Counted from the first letter of the stretch, positions 1 to 5,084 are shown. The stretch: DNA of 5,567 nucleotides from an uncultured Clostridia bacterium (GCA_934403665.1 CAKRUL010000112.1:1-5567), one strand, 5' to 3'. Program-made: numbers and translations. Notes: generated by a model not told the origin, from the sequence alone.

Positions 1-34
1 GGAATGGACTTTGCTCCATTCCGATTTTTCTTTT
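1..34 (+). terminator. Intrinsic terminator of a gene left of the window
   Basis: An 8-bp perfect stem (GGAATGGA, 1-8, with TCCATTCC, 15-22) closes a 6-nt loop and is followed by a T-rich tract (25-34, nine T in ten bases). This is the standard rho-independent form on the + strand. The stem begins at the window edge, so it could extend further left, and the gene it serves is not visible. Confidence 0.8.
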
Positions 35-254
35 GCAGAAAATCAGTCATGCGCTCCGTCATTCCTCCTTTTCGCAAAAAGGCACGCTTGGTTCGCCTGT
101 TCGGTTGCAAGCGCCCTCACGACGTCTCTCTGTCGCTATCACCTTTTTGTGAGATGCGCCTGCGGCGCGCAACAGAACAAAGAACAGTGCTCAATGCGCA
201 ATGTTCTCTGTCCTTTGTACTTTGCTCTCTGCTCTTTGCCCTTTCTTCCATCTT
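35..254. other. Gene-poor degenerate region
   Basis: Open frames cross this stretch on the + strand, but none has a convincing ribosome binding site, recognisable domain or normal composition. The translations are rich in Cys, Arg, Ser and Leu with no family signature. The segment contains the first copy of the interspersed repeat (140-211) and a pyrimidine-rich tract of CTTTG-type words (211-250). I read it as decayed accessory DNA. I cannot identify an origin for 35-139. Confidence 0.5.
140..211. repeat. Interspersed repeat, copy 1
   Basis: Aligned by eye, this 72-nt segment matches 754-827 in direct orientation with about six substitutions and two 1-nt gaps. The shared core runs from CACCTTTTTG to AATGCGCAATGTTCTCTGT. 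Copy 1 holds a small perfect hairpin (GCGCC, TGC, GGCGC), which copy 2 has partly lost. A looser similarity (CTTTGCCCTTT) continues past the core in both copies, separated by an extra CTTTG-rich insert here. The two copies bracket the IS3 remnant. They are far too long to be its target-site duplication, so they are more likely members of a dispersed family in this genome. Confidence 0.7.
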
Positions 255-737
255 TGCGGCTGAATCGTGTGTCTCGTCGTAATATCCTTCAATATAGTCA
301 AAAGAAGAATGAAAGAAGCAATCTATTGATTTTCTTTCATACGCGGAGAGAGTTCGGCAGAGAAGTGCTTATAATAGGGACTTCTGTTTACTCTGAGAAC
401 CTTGAACAATATCTTAATGCTATGCTGGAAACGGAGCTTATATACAGCGTTTCATCTTTGTTTGAGTGTGGCGTGAATATGGCAATCGCTTTTTTAGGAT
501 TCAGTTTTCCTCTTCTAATTGGACATTGCGTTTTTGAAGTTCCTTGACTTGCTTGGCGGTAAGCAGCTCGCCATCGCCGATTTCAACGGTAGAGTATTGT
601 TTCCCCCATTTTCCGAGTGCGGATTGAGAAACTCCGTATTCTTTGCAGAGCTGGAATTGCGTTTTTTCGTATTGATGCAGAGAAACAAGAGATTTTTTGA
701 AATCCTCGTCATATTTCGTATCATTGTGTCTGCTTTT
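255..737 (-). pseudogene. IS3-family transposase remnant (orfA plus start of orfB)
   Basis: Reading the minus strand from 737, 78 codons give an OrfA-type helix-turn-helix protein, with LCKEYGVSQSALGKW as the HTH and KELQKRNVQLEEEN as the leucine-zipper-like tail. A TGA at 503-501 interrupts it. After a further frame change at an A6 run, the stretch from 489 reads AIAIFTPHSNKDE, the usual continuation of such OrfA proteins. In another frame, 451-326 encodes an OrfB N-terminus containing KLRFQHSIK and VNRSPYYKHF. This meets TAG at 325-323, and a weakly similar tail in yet another frame fades out near 255. Some of the frame change between OrfA and OrfB could be the natural overlap and programmed -1 shift of this family. 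The start codon is missing (a stop lies immediately upstream) and the whole DDE catalytic domain is gone, so the element cannot be active. The left boundary is approximate and I found no terminal inverted repeats. Confidence 0.85.
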
Positions 738-753
738 TTAGGATAACACCAAC

Positions 754-827
754 CACCTTTTTGCGAGATGGCACCTGCGGCGCGGCAATAGAACAAAGGA
801 CAGCGCACAATGCGCAATGTTCTCTGT
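754..827. repeat. Interspersed repeat, copy 2
   Basis: Direct repeat of 140-211, about 89% alike by eye. It lies just beyond the 5' end of the IS3 orfA remnant. The differences include two extra G residues that disrupt the GC-rich hairpin seen in copy 1. No coding function is apparent. Confidence 0.7.
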
Positions 828-857
828 GCTTTGCCCTTTTTTGTTTGCTCCGAATGG

Positions 858-886
858 TTGAACAGGTATTTTTGGTATGGTATAAT
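858..886 (+). promoter_or_regulatory. Sigma-A promoter ahead of duplicated hairpin leader
   Basis: TTGAAC (858-863) and TATAAT (881-886) are separated by exactly 17 bp, 11 of 12 consensus hexamer positions being matched allowing for the final C in the -35 box. The predicted transcription start, near 892-894, falls at the foot of the first hairpin. A transcript from here would carry a ~207-nt leader before the LysR start at 1101. No experimental support is available. Confidence 0.65.
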
Positions 887-887
887 A

Positions 888-941
888 ACCTCACGAGCCT
901 CTAAGGCATTGAAAATGCCAAGAGTCTCGGAGAACATTGAA
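888..941 (+). repeat. Duplicated 54-bp hairpin element, copy 1
   Basis: Identical to 991-1044 except at two positions (911 G/A and 925 T/C). It folds as a long stem-loop: 894-897 with 926-929, 899-902 with 921-924, and 905-910 with 914-919 around a 3-nt loop, giving about 14 base pairs with one mismatch and a small A-rich internal loop. Both differences between copies fall on unpaired positions (911 in the loop, 925 in the mismatch), consistent with structural constraint. No U-tract follows, so it is not a simple terminator. Confidence 0.75.
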
Positions 942-1007
942 ATGCAACATTACGATGACGAATGCCATCTTCATTCTTGCATTTTAGATCACCTCACGAG
1001 CCTCTAA
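915..1007 (+). CDS. Possible 30-aa leader peptide (speculative)
   Basis: ATG at 915 lies in the 3' arm of the first hairpin and opens a 30-codon frame beginning MPRVSENIEMQ and ending HLTSL. It stops at TAA 1005-1007 inside the 5' arm of the second hairpin copy. A weak AAGG (903-906) lies 8 nt upstream and would itself be partly paired. The ATG is sequestered in the stem. I do not recognise the peptide. The frame could be accidental, since the duplication alone guarantees a second ATG with the same first codons at 1018. It is listed because it lies directly downstream of a good promoter. Confidence 0.15.
   Translation: MPRVSENIEMQHYDDECHLHSCILDHLTSL
942..982 (+). other. Stem-loop in the spacer between the two hairpin copies
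   Basis: ATGCAA (942-947) pairs with TTGCAT (977-982), and GAATG (960-964) pairs with CATTC (972-976) around a 7-nt loop, leaving a 12-nt bulge on the 5' side only. With the two flanking hairpins, the leader would hold three consecutive stem-loops. This matches no riboswitch class that I recognise. A fold this short can occur by chance. Confidence 0.35.
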
Positions 1008-1044
1008 GGCATTAAAAATGCCAAGAGCCTCGGAGAACATTGAA
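991..1044 (+). repeat. Duplicated 54-bp hairpin element, copy 2
   Basis: Second copy of the element at 888-941, offset by exactly 103 bp. The same 14-bp stem forms (997-1000 with 1029-1032, 1002-1005 with 1024-1027, 1008-1013 with 1017-1022). The stem of this copy ends 68 nt before the LysR start codon. No -10/-35 pair precedes this copy, so only the upstream one sits next to a promoter. An ATG at 1018 in its 3' arm opens a 33-codon frame that runs into the LysR start region (stop 1117-1119). Confidence 0.75.
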
Positions 1045-1100
1045 TCACAATACTTTTGTTATTGCGGTATCATGAAGATTAGGAACGGAGTGTACGCAAA

Positions 1101-1463
1101 ATGGAACTGCGTGTTTTGAAATATTTTTTGATGGCGGCACAAGAGGAAAACATCACGAAGGCGGCACAACTTCTGCATGTTACGCAGCCCACCTTGTCAA
1201 GGCAGCTGATGCAGTTGGAGACAGAATTGGGGGTCAAGCTGTTTGAGCGGAGCAATCACAGCATTGTACTGACCAATGAGGGACTTCTTTTGCGGCGCAA
1301 GGCACAGGAAATTGTGTCATTTGCCGAAAAGGTAAAAAATGAGCTGGCTGGGGACAAAGAGCTGAACGGAGTGCTGGAAATCGGGAGCGGCGAATGGAAA
1401 AGCTTTTCGATTTTTGCAGACATCGTGGCGGCAGCGGAATTGAGACATCTGTTGCGACCATGA
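1101..1463 (+). pseudogene. Truncated LysR-type transcriptional regulator (N-terminal domain only)
   Basis: LysR-type regulators bind promoter DNA through an N-terminal winged helix-turn-helix and sense small molecules with a C-terminal periplasmic-binding-protein-like domain. The first ~90 residues are typical: YFLMAAQEENITKAAQLL leads into the HTH (about residues 18-37, with TQPTLSRQL as recognition helix), then LGVKLFERSN and the linker helix. The effector domain is entered at LNGVLEIGSGEW, and native sequence ends near residue 110 (FADIVAA). The last ten residues (AELRHLLRP and stop) are flavodoxin DNA read out of frame. The predicted 120 aa compares with about 290-310 for the family. GGAG (1087-1090) lies 10 nt before the chosen ATG. 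The product has a DNA-binding domain but no effector domain. It is probably a dead gene, although a stable DNA-binding stub cannot be excluded. Confidence 0.9.
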
Positions 1464-1567
1464 AAACTGCCTGCCCCAATGCAGAGGTGAAGGATGGATT
1501 TCGAGGAACGGCAAACAGCGGAAATGCGCAGTTGGAAGAGTGGATTCAAAAATCTCTTTCGCAATGA
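1412..1567 (+). pseudogene. Flavodoxin C-terminal fragment
   Basis: In the frame one base back from the LysR frame, 1412-1564 reads FCRHRGGSGIETSV, then MKTACPNAEVKDGFRG, then a tail NAQLEEWIQKSLSQ and TGA (1565-1567). The GGSG turn, the CPNAEV-DGFRG segment and the closing EEW helix are the usual C-terminal end of a short-chain flavodoxin of the kind found in Clostridia. These are FMN-binding electron carriers of about 140-180 aa. Only about 50 residues remain. The N-terminal phosphate-binding loop and most of the fold are absent, and no start codon or ribosome binding site serves this frame. It overlaps the LysR remnant because the join lies within the shared stretch 1411-1437. Identification rests on motif recognition by eye. 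Confidence 0.75.
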
Positions 1568-1597
1568 TGCGGCGTGACGTGCCGTTTGCGTTGCTGC

Positions 1598-1644
1598 GGT
1601 CGGAGGGAGAATGCTTCCGTTCGGAAGGGGCGGCAAGACCGACC
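1598..1644. other. Two-tier inverted repeat between flavodoxin scar and ECF gene
   Basis: GGTCGG (1598-1603) pairs with CCGACC (1639-1644), enclosing a perfect CTTCCG (1614-1619) / CGGAAG (1622-1627) hairpin with a 2-nt turn. No T-tract follows on either strand, so it is not a standard intrinsic terminator. It may be a worn terminator of the flavodoxin gene or a chance GC-rich fold. The surrounding stretch 1568-1712 has no supportable gene. Confidence 0.35.
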
Positions 1645-1712
1645 ATCCAAAACGGCGGAATTTCGGCAATTGTGGGGCGCGTATTTTTTATGGAATGTTC
1701 GGCAGATTGCTC

Positions 1713-1741
1713 TTGCCAAATCGCCTTTGTGTTGCTATAAT
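1713..1741 (+). promoter_or_regulatory. Extended -10 sigma-A promoter of the ECF S-component gene
   Basis: TTGCCA (1713-1718), a 17-bp spacer and TATAAT (1736-1741), preceded by TGC at 1733-1735 (extended -10). The predicted start is near 1748, leaving a leader of only ~29 nt. This is too short for the FMN, TPP or other vitamin riboswitches that often control such transporter genes. Confidence 0.8.
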
Positions 1742-1776
1742 AGAACACAGTAAAATCAACAAAAGAGGGGTTTATT

Positions 1777-2298
1777 ATGGCAAACAAAAAAGTATCGGTG
1801 AGAGACATTGTGATTACCGCACTGCTTGCGGCGATCTGTTTTGTGGCGACTTATCTCCACATTCCGTTCGGCAAGGCAATGATTCACCTTGGGACAACGG
1901 CGATTTTTATTTCTGCAATGCTGTTCGGCGGTGTCAAGGGCGGCTTGGCAGGAGGTATCGGGCTTGGTTTGTTCGATCTGTTGGGCGGCTATGTTGCATA
2001 TTCTCCGTGGACTTTCGTGACGAAGGGGCTGACCGGTCTGGTCTGCGGTTTGATTTCTTCCGCCGGAAGAAAAGACAACAGCTTCGGACGGCAGACGGTG
2101 TTTGATGTTTTGGGCTGTCTGGCAGGCGGTGTGATTTCATTGGTCGGATATTTTGCGGCGGACTGTGTGATTTATGACACCGGAGTTGCATACGTCAATG
2201 CGATTGCTTCCCTGACGACAACCGGAATCGGCATTGTCATCGCGCTTCCGCTTGGTGTTGCATTGCGGCAAGCGTTTTACAAAGCACATATTCTGTAA
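1777..2298 (+). CDS. ECF transporter S component (membrane substrate-binding subunit)
   Basis: S components are small membrane proteins that capture a vitamin or related micronutrient and deliver it to a shared energising module (EcfA/A'/T). The 173-aa product has the expected length and a strongly hydrophobic pattern of about five to six membrane segments, roughly residues 8-30, 36-52, 53-72, 78-97, 108-133 and 139-165. Family hallmarks include the first helix ITALLAAICFVATYL with an AxxxA motif (A15, A19), used by S components to contact EcfT, then the HLGTTAIFISAMLFGG segment, a Gly-rich GGLAGGIGLGLFDLLGGY helix and WTFVTKGLTGLVCG. This resembles the riboflavin-transporter-like/HmpT-type group (PF07155, formerly DUF1393). 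The substrate cannot be assigned, since no biosynthetic neighbour or riboswitch is present. AGAGGGG (1764-1770) lies 6 nt before the ATG. The gene has its own promoter and terminator, as expected for a solitary group II S component. Confidence 0.85.
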   Translation: MANKKVSVRDIVITALLAAICFVATYLHIPFGKAMIHLGTTAIFISAMLFGGVKGGLAGGIGLGLFDLLGGYVAYSPWTFVTKGLTGLVCGLISSAGRKDNSFGRQTVFDVLGCLAGGVISLVGYFAADCVIYDTGVAYVNAIASLTTTGIGIVIALPLGVALRQAFYKAHIL

Positions 2299-2301
2299 AA
2301 G

Positions 2302-2332
2302 AAAAAAGGAACAGCGTGCGCTGTTCTTTTTT
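2302..2332 (+). terminator. Intrinsic terminator after the ECF S-component gene
   Basis: The stem GAACAGC (2309-2315) pairs with GCTGTTC (2320-2326) around GTGC, extended by a G-T pair and A-T pairs, and is followed by six T (2327-2332). The matching run of A upstream means it could also work on the opposite strand. It starts 4 nt after the stop codon. Confidence 0.92.
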
Positions 2333-2372
2333 GTTTCTCCGGGTTTGCACCGAAGCAAATTTTCACGCCCTC

Positions 2373-2401
2373 TTTACTTTTACGCGTTAAAGTGCTATAA
2401 T
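2373..2401 (+). promoter_or_regulatory. Extended -10 promoter of the ung-hslO operon
   Basis: TTTACT (2373-2378), 17 bp and TATAAT (2396-2401) with TGC directly upstream of the -10 box. The weak -35 hexamer (four of six) is compensated by the extended -10. The predicted start is near 2408, so the leader to the ung ATG is only about 14 nt and consists mainly of the GGAGGTG ribosome binding site (2410-2416). Confidence 0.75.
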
Positions 2402-2421
2402 ACGAAAGCGGAGGTGTTTCT

Positions 2422-3096
2422 ATGGTACACATCGGAAACGATTGGGATGAAGTGCTCAAAGAAGAGTTTCAGAAAGAATACTATCAAAAAATCAGGGAAT
2501 TTCTGAAGCATGCCTATGCGCATCAGAAAGTGTTCCCGGACATGTTTGATATTTTTAATGCGTTGAAATATACCGGGTATCGGGATACCAAAGTGGTGCT
2601 TCTGGGGCAGGACCCCTATCATGGAGACGGTCAGGCACACGGATTGTCTTTTTCGGTGAAGCCCGGCATAAAAGTTCCGCCGTCCCTTCAGAATATCTAT
2701 AAAGAGCTGCAAAGCGATCTGGGATTGCGTATTCCAAACAACGGGTATCTGAAAAAGTGGGCGGAGCAGGGCGTTCTTTTGCTGAATGCCTCCCTTACGG
2801 TGGAAGCCTATCATGCCAATTCGCATCAGAATATCGGCTGGCAGCTTCTCACCGATGAAATCATCCGCAAGCTGAACGAGCGGCAGGATCCGGTTATCTT
2901 TTTGCTGTGGGGCGGCAATGCCAAGCGCAAGGAAGGTTTGATAACCAATCCGTGGCATTTTGTCTTAAAGGCGGCGCATCCAAGTCCGCTGTCTGCATAT
3001 AACGGCTTTTTCGGCTGTAAGCATTTTTCCAAAACCAATGAAATTTTGGCGTCCCTGCACAAGGAGCCGATTGATTGGCAAATTGAGGATCTTTAA
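2422..3096 (+). CDS. ung: Uracil-DNA glycosylase, family 1
   Basis: Cleaves the N-glycosidic bond of uracil in DNA (from cytosine deamination or dUMP misincorporation) and starts base-excision repair in the cytoplasm. At 224 aa it has the normal family-1 length. All the key motifs are present: water-activating GQDPYH at 62-67 with catalytic Asp64, uracil-stacking Phe77 in HGLSFSV, the uracil-specificity Asn122 in LLLNASLTV, VIFLLWGGNAK at 158-168, and the DNA-intercalation loop HPSPLS at 186-191 with catalytic His186 and Leu190. No essential residue is missing. GGAGGTG (2410-2416) 5 nt before the ATG fixes the start. It is the first gene of a four-gene cluster and is followed after 18 nt by the yerC-like gene. 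Its neighbours have no known mechanistic link to uracil repair. Confidence 0.97.
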   Translation: MVHIGNDWDEVLKEEFQKEYYQKIREFLKHAYAHQKVFPDMFDIFNALKYTGYRDTKVVLLGQDPYHGDGQAHGLSFSVKPGIKVPPSLQNIYKELQSDLGLRIPNNGYLKKWAEQGVLLLNASLTVEAYHANSHQNIGWQLLTDEIIRKLNERQDPVIFLLWGGNAKRKEGLITNPWHFVLKAAHPSPLSAYNGFFGCKHFSKTNEILASLHKEPIDWQIEDL

Positions 3097-3114
3097 CAGA
3101 AAGGGGCAATCGCT

Positions 3115-3414
3115 ATGAATAAAAAATTGAACACACCCGAAATAGAAGGGCTCTATCAGGCGATTCTCACCCTGCGGAATGTGGAGGAGTGCAAAGCCTT
3201 TTTTGAGGATTTGTGCACCATAACCGAGCTGCAGTCCATGGCACAGCGCATGGAGGTGGCAAAGCTTCTGCACGGGAATGAGATTTATTCCGAGGTGGCG
3301 AAGAAAACAGGAGCCTCTACCGCTACGATAAGCCGTGTCAGCCGTTGCCTGAACTATGGAAACGACGGCTATCTTTTGACGCTGGAAAGACTGGGCGGAA
3401 AAGAAAATGTATAA
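3115..3414 (+). CDS. YerC/YecD family TrpR-related DNA-binding protein
   Basis: A 99-aa protein of the Trp-repressor superfamily (PF01371), YerC/YecD subgroup, which is widespread in Firmicutes and whose regulon and ligand are not generally established. It shows the characteristic helical N-terminus (LYQAILTLRNVEECKAFFED, residues 13-32), the segment LCTITELQSMAQRMEVAKLL (33-52) and a helix-turn-helix at about 58-79, where KKTGASTATISRVSRCL ends in the recognition helix. This spacing resembles TrpR, but similarity to the tryptophan-binding residues cannot be judged by eye. AAGGGG (3101-3106) precedes the ATG by 8 nt. Its last 8 nt overlap the methyltransferase start, suggesting translational coupling. 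It could autoregulate this operon, but I see no clear TrpR-like operator near 2373-2401. Confidence 0.92.
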   Translation: MNKKLNTPEIEGLYQAILTLRNVEECKAFFEDLCTITELQSMAQRMEVAKLLHGNEIYSEVAKKTGASTATISRVSRCLNYGNDGYLLTLERLGGKENV

Positions 3415-4147
3415 TTCTTTTGCCCGCGGTTATGACCGTCTGACCGATAATATCGCCTATCGGCAATTTGCGGATTACTATGAGGCGATTTTTGCCCGTC
3501 AGGGCATTTCTCCGGAACTGGTGCTGGATTTGGGATGCGGCACGGGGACAGTCACCGCGATGATGGCACAGCGCGGTTATGACATGATTGGGGTGGATCT
3601 CTCGGAGGAAATGCTGGACATTGCTCGCACCAAAACAGACAAAGCGCTGTTTCTTCAGCAGGATATGACAAATTTTGAATTGTACGGAACCGTTGATGTG
3701 ATTTATTCTGCGTTGGATGCAGTGAACTATGTCCTTTGGAAAAGGGATTTGAAACGGATGTTCCGTCTGGTGAACAATTATTTGAATTTCGGCGGACTTT
3801 TTGTTTTTGACATCAACACCCCCTATAAATTCCGCTCGGTTCTGGACGGAAACACCTTTGTCTATGACAAGGAAAGCGTCTATTGCGTCTGGCAGAATGA
3901 GCTGGACAAGCGCTCCGGTATCTGCACCTTTTTCATCGATTTGTTTTATCGGGAAAAAGGAGGGCTGTTTGAACGTTTCTATGAAGAACATTATGAGCGA
4001 GCATATGAGCCGTGCGAACTGGAAAGGATGTTAAAAGAGGCAGGCTTGCAGCTGCTCGGCACATACGATGCCTTTTCGTTTCACAAACCGAAGCCCACAT
4101 CGGAGCGGATTTTTATGATTGCACAGAAGATAGGAGAATCAAAATGA
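3407..4147 (+). CDS. Class I SAM-dependent methyltransferase
   Basis: A 246-aa cytoplasmic methyltransferase with a Rossmann-like fold. Motif I is VLDLGCGTGTVT (residues 39-50), the SAM ribose-binding acid is Asp64 in GVDLS, motif III is QQDMTNF (Asp86), and the post-motif strand is VDVIYSALDAVNYV. The region GGLFVFDIN (about 128-136) forms the strand after the fourth helix. The C-terminal half (from about 140) is a mixed extension with YEEHYERAYEPCELERML near 187-205, as seen in many Firmicute proteins annotated only as methyltransferases. The substrate is unknown, and I see no motif for RNA or DNA targets such as NPPY. Its ATG (3407) overlaps the end of the yerC-like gene by 8 nt, with GGCGGA upstream (3395-3400). 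Its stop overlaps the hslO start as ATGA. Confidence 0.9.
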   Translation: MYNSFARGYDRLTDNIAYRQFADYYEAIFARQGISPELVLDLGCGTGTVTAMMAQRGYDMIGVDLSEEMLDIARTKTDKALFLQQDMTNFELYGTVDVIYSALDAVNYVLWKRDLKRMFRLVNNYLNFGGLFVFDINTPYKFRSVLDGNTFVYDKESVYCVWQNELDKRSGICTFFIDLFYREKGGLFERFYEEHYERAYEPCELERMLKEAGLQLLGTYDAFSFHKPKPTSERIFMIAQKIGESK

Positions 4148-5067
4148 ACACCATTATCAAAGCATTGACCTTAAACGGGGAAGCAAGGGTATATGTTGCC
4201 GACACTACCCAATTGACAGAGGAGGCGCGCCGGATTCATCACACGGCAAAAACAGCGACGGCCGCTCTGGGCAGAACGCTGACGGCAAATGTCATTCTGG
4301 GAGCAGATCTGAAAGGGGAGAAGGATTCGGTTTCCATTCAGATTCGCACCGAGGGCAAGGCAGGCAATATCATCACGCTTTCCAATGCGGCATGTCAGGT
4401 GAAGGGGTATATCAGCCATCCGGAAGCAGATCTTCCGCTGCGTGCGGACGGAAAGCTGGATGTGGGAGGTCTTCTGACGACCGACGGCACACTCACCATT
4501 GTGAAGGATATCGGACTGAAAGAGCCGTATACCGGCACCATTTCTTTGGTCAGCGGCGAGATTGCCGAGGATATTACGTATTATTTCGCAAAATCCGAAC
4601 AGATTCCGACCTCGGTAGGGCTTGGTGTTTTGGTGGACAAGGAATCCGGCTGTGTGCTGAAAGCCGGAGGTTTCATGATTCAGTTGCTGCCGAATGCATC
4701 GGAGGAAACAATCACAAAGATCGAAGAGATTCTGAAATCCGGCATCACCATTTCCAAATTGCTGGCGGAGCATGAAAAGTTGCAAGATATTTTGGGCATA
4801 TTATTAAACGGATTGGAATATGAATGTATTGAAACTCTTCATCCGGAATATCGGTGCGATTGTTCCAAGGCGCGGTTTGAAAGAGGCTTAATCTCTTTGG
4901 GAGAGAAAGAGCTGAGCCGGATGATTGACGCCAAAGAGGGGATTGAAACCGTGTGCCATTTCTGCAACAAGAAATACAAATTCAGCTTGGAAGAGCTTGA
5001 AATGTATCGCAGAGTCGCTGTCCAGGCAAAGAAAATTCTGGAAAAGAAAACGCCAAAAAAAGAATAA
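4144..5067 (+). CDS. hslO: Hsp33 redox-regulated molecular chaperone
   Basis: Hsp33 is a cytosolic holdase that is inactive when reduced and zinc-bound. On oxidation its four cysteines form disulfides, and it unfolds to bind aggregating proteins. The 307-aa product matches the family length (about 290-300). The core begins MNTIIKALTLNGEARVYVAD, and the C-terminal redox switch carries RCDCSK (Cys238, Cys240) and CHFC (Cys271, Cys274), the full CxC-CxxC zinc ligand set. Extra cysteines lie at 84, 170 and 228. An in-frame ATG at 4012 would add 44 codons inside the methyltransferase gene. I chose 4144 because AGGAG (4132-4136) lies 7 nt upstream, the ATGA overlap with the methyltransferase stop is a typical coupling junction, and family homology starts at this Met. 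The Lys-rich tail KKTPKKE is unremarkable. Confidence 0.97.
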   Translation: MNTIIKALTLNGEARVYVADTTQLTEEARRIHHTAKTATAALGRTLTANVILGADLKGEKDSVSIQIRTEGKAGNIITLSNAACQVKGYISHPEADLPLRADGKLDVGGLLTTDGTLTIVKDIGLKEPYTGTISLVSGEIAEDITYYFAKSEQIPTSVGLGVLVDKESGCVLKAGGFMIQLLPNASEETITKIEEILKSGITISKLLAEHEKLQDILGILLNGLEYECIETLHPEYRCDCSKARFERGLISLGEKELSRMIDAKEGIETVCHFCNKKYKFSLEELEMYRRVAVQAKKILEKKTPKKE

Positions 5068-5084
5068 AAATATTTCAAAATGGC

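Noticed and set aside
11..547. 178-codon open frame on the + strand, with overlapping frames near the start of the window
   Set aside because: It crosses the first repeat copy and then reads antisense to the IS3 transposase remnant. It has no ribosome binding site or domain and its composition is not protein-like.
894..929. Intrinsic terminator at the first duplicated hairpin
   Set aside because: The stem is followed by GAGAACATTGAA rather than a T-tract, and the same holds for the second copy.
515..937. 140-codon minus-strand frame over the IS remnant
   Set aside because: It uses a different frame from the one giving the OrfA helix-turn-helix, and it also crosses the second repeat copy and the hairpin region. 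It is a shadow.
888..1044. CRISPR-like array
   Set aside because: Only two repeat units of 54 bp with a 49-bp spacer, no further units and no cas genes. The units fold as long imperfect hairpins.
1540..1740. 66-codon + strand frame between the flavodoxin scar and the ECF gene
   Set aside because: It starts inside the flavodoxin fragment, runs into the ECF promoter, and has no ribosome binding site or recognisable domain.
1741..1776. Riboswitch ahead of the ECF S-component gene
   Set aside because: The leader from the predicted start (~1748) is only about 29 nt, and upstream sequence shows no vitamin-riboswitch core.
3338..3991. 217-codon antisense frame across the methyltransferase gene
   Set aside because: It lies fully opposite a well-supported methyltransferase with motif I and other hallmarks, and has no start signals or recognisable family. 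Long antisense frames like this arise from the codon bias of the sense gene.
4012..4143. 44-codon N-terminal extension of Hsp33
   Set aside because: It lies within the methyltransferase coding region and lacks family homology. The ATG at 4144 has an AGGAG 7 nt upstream and matches the Hsp33 start.
4171..4785. 204-codon antisense frame across hslO
   Set aside because: It is opposite the Hsp33 core and has no recognisable domain. It is a shadow of the sense codon use.
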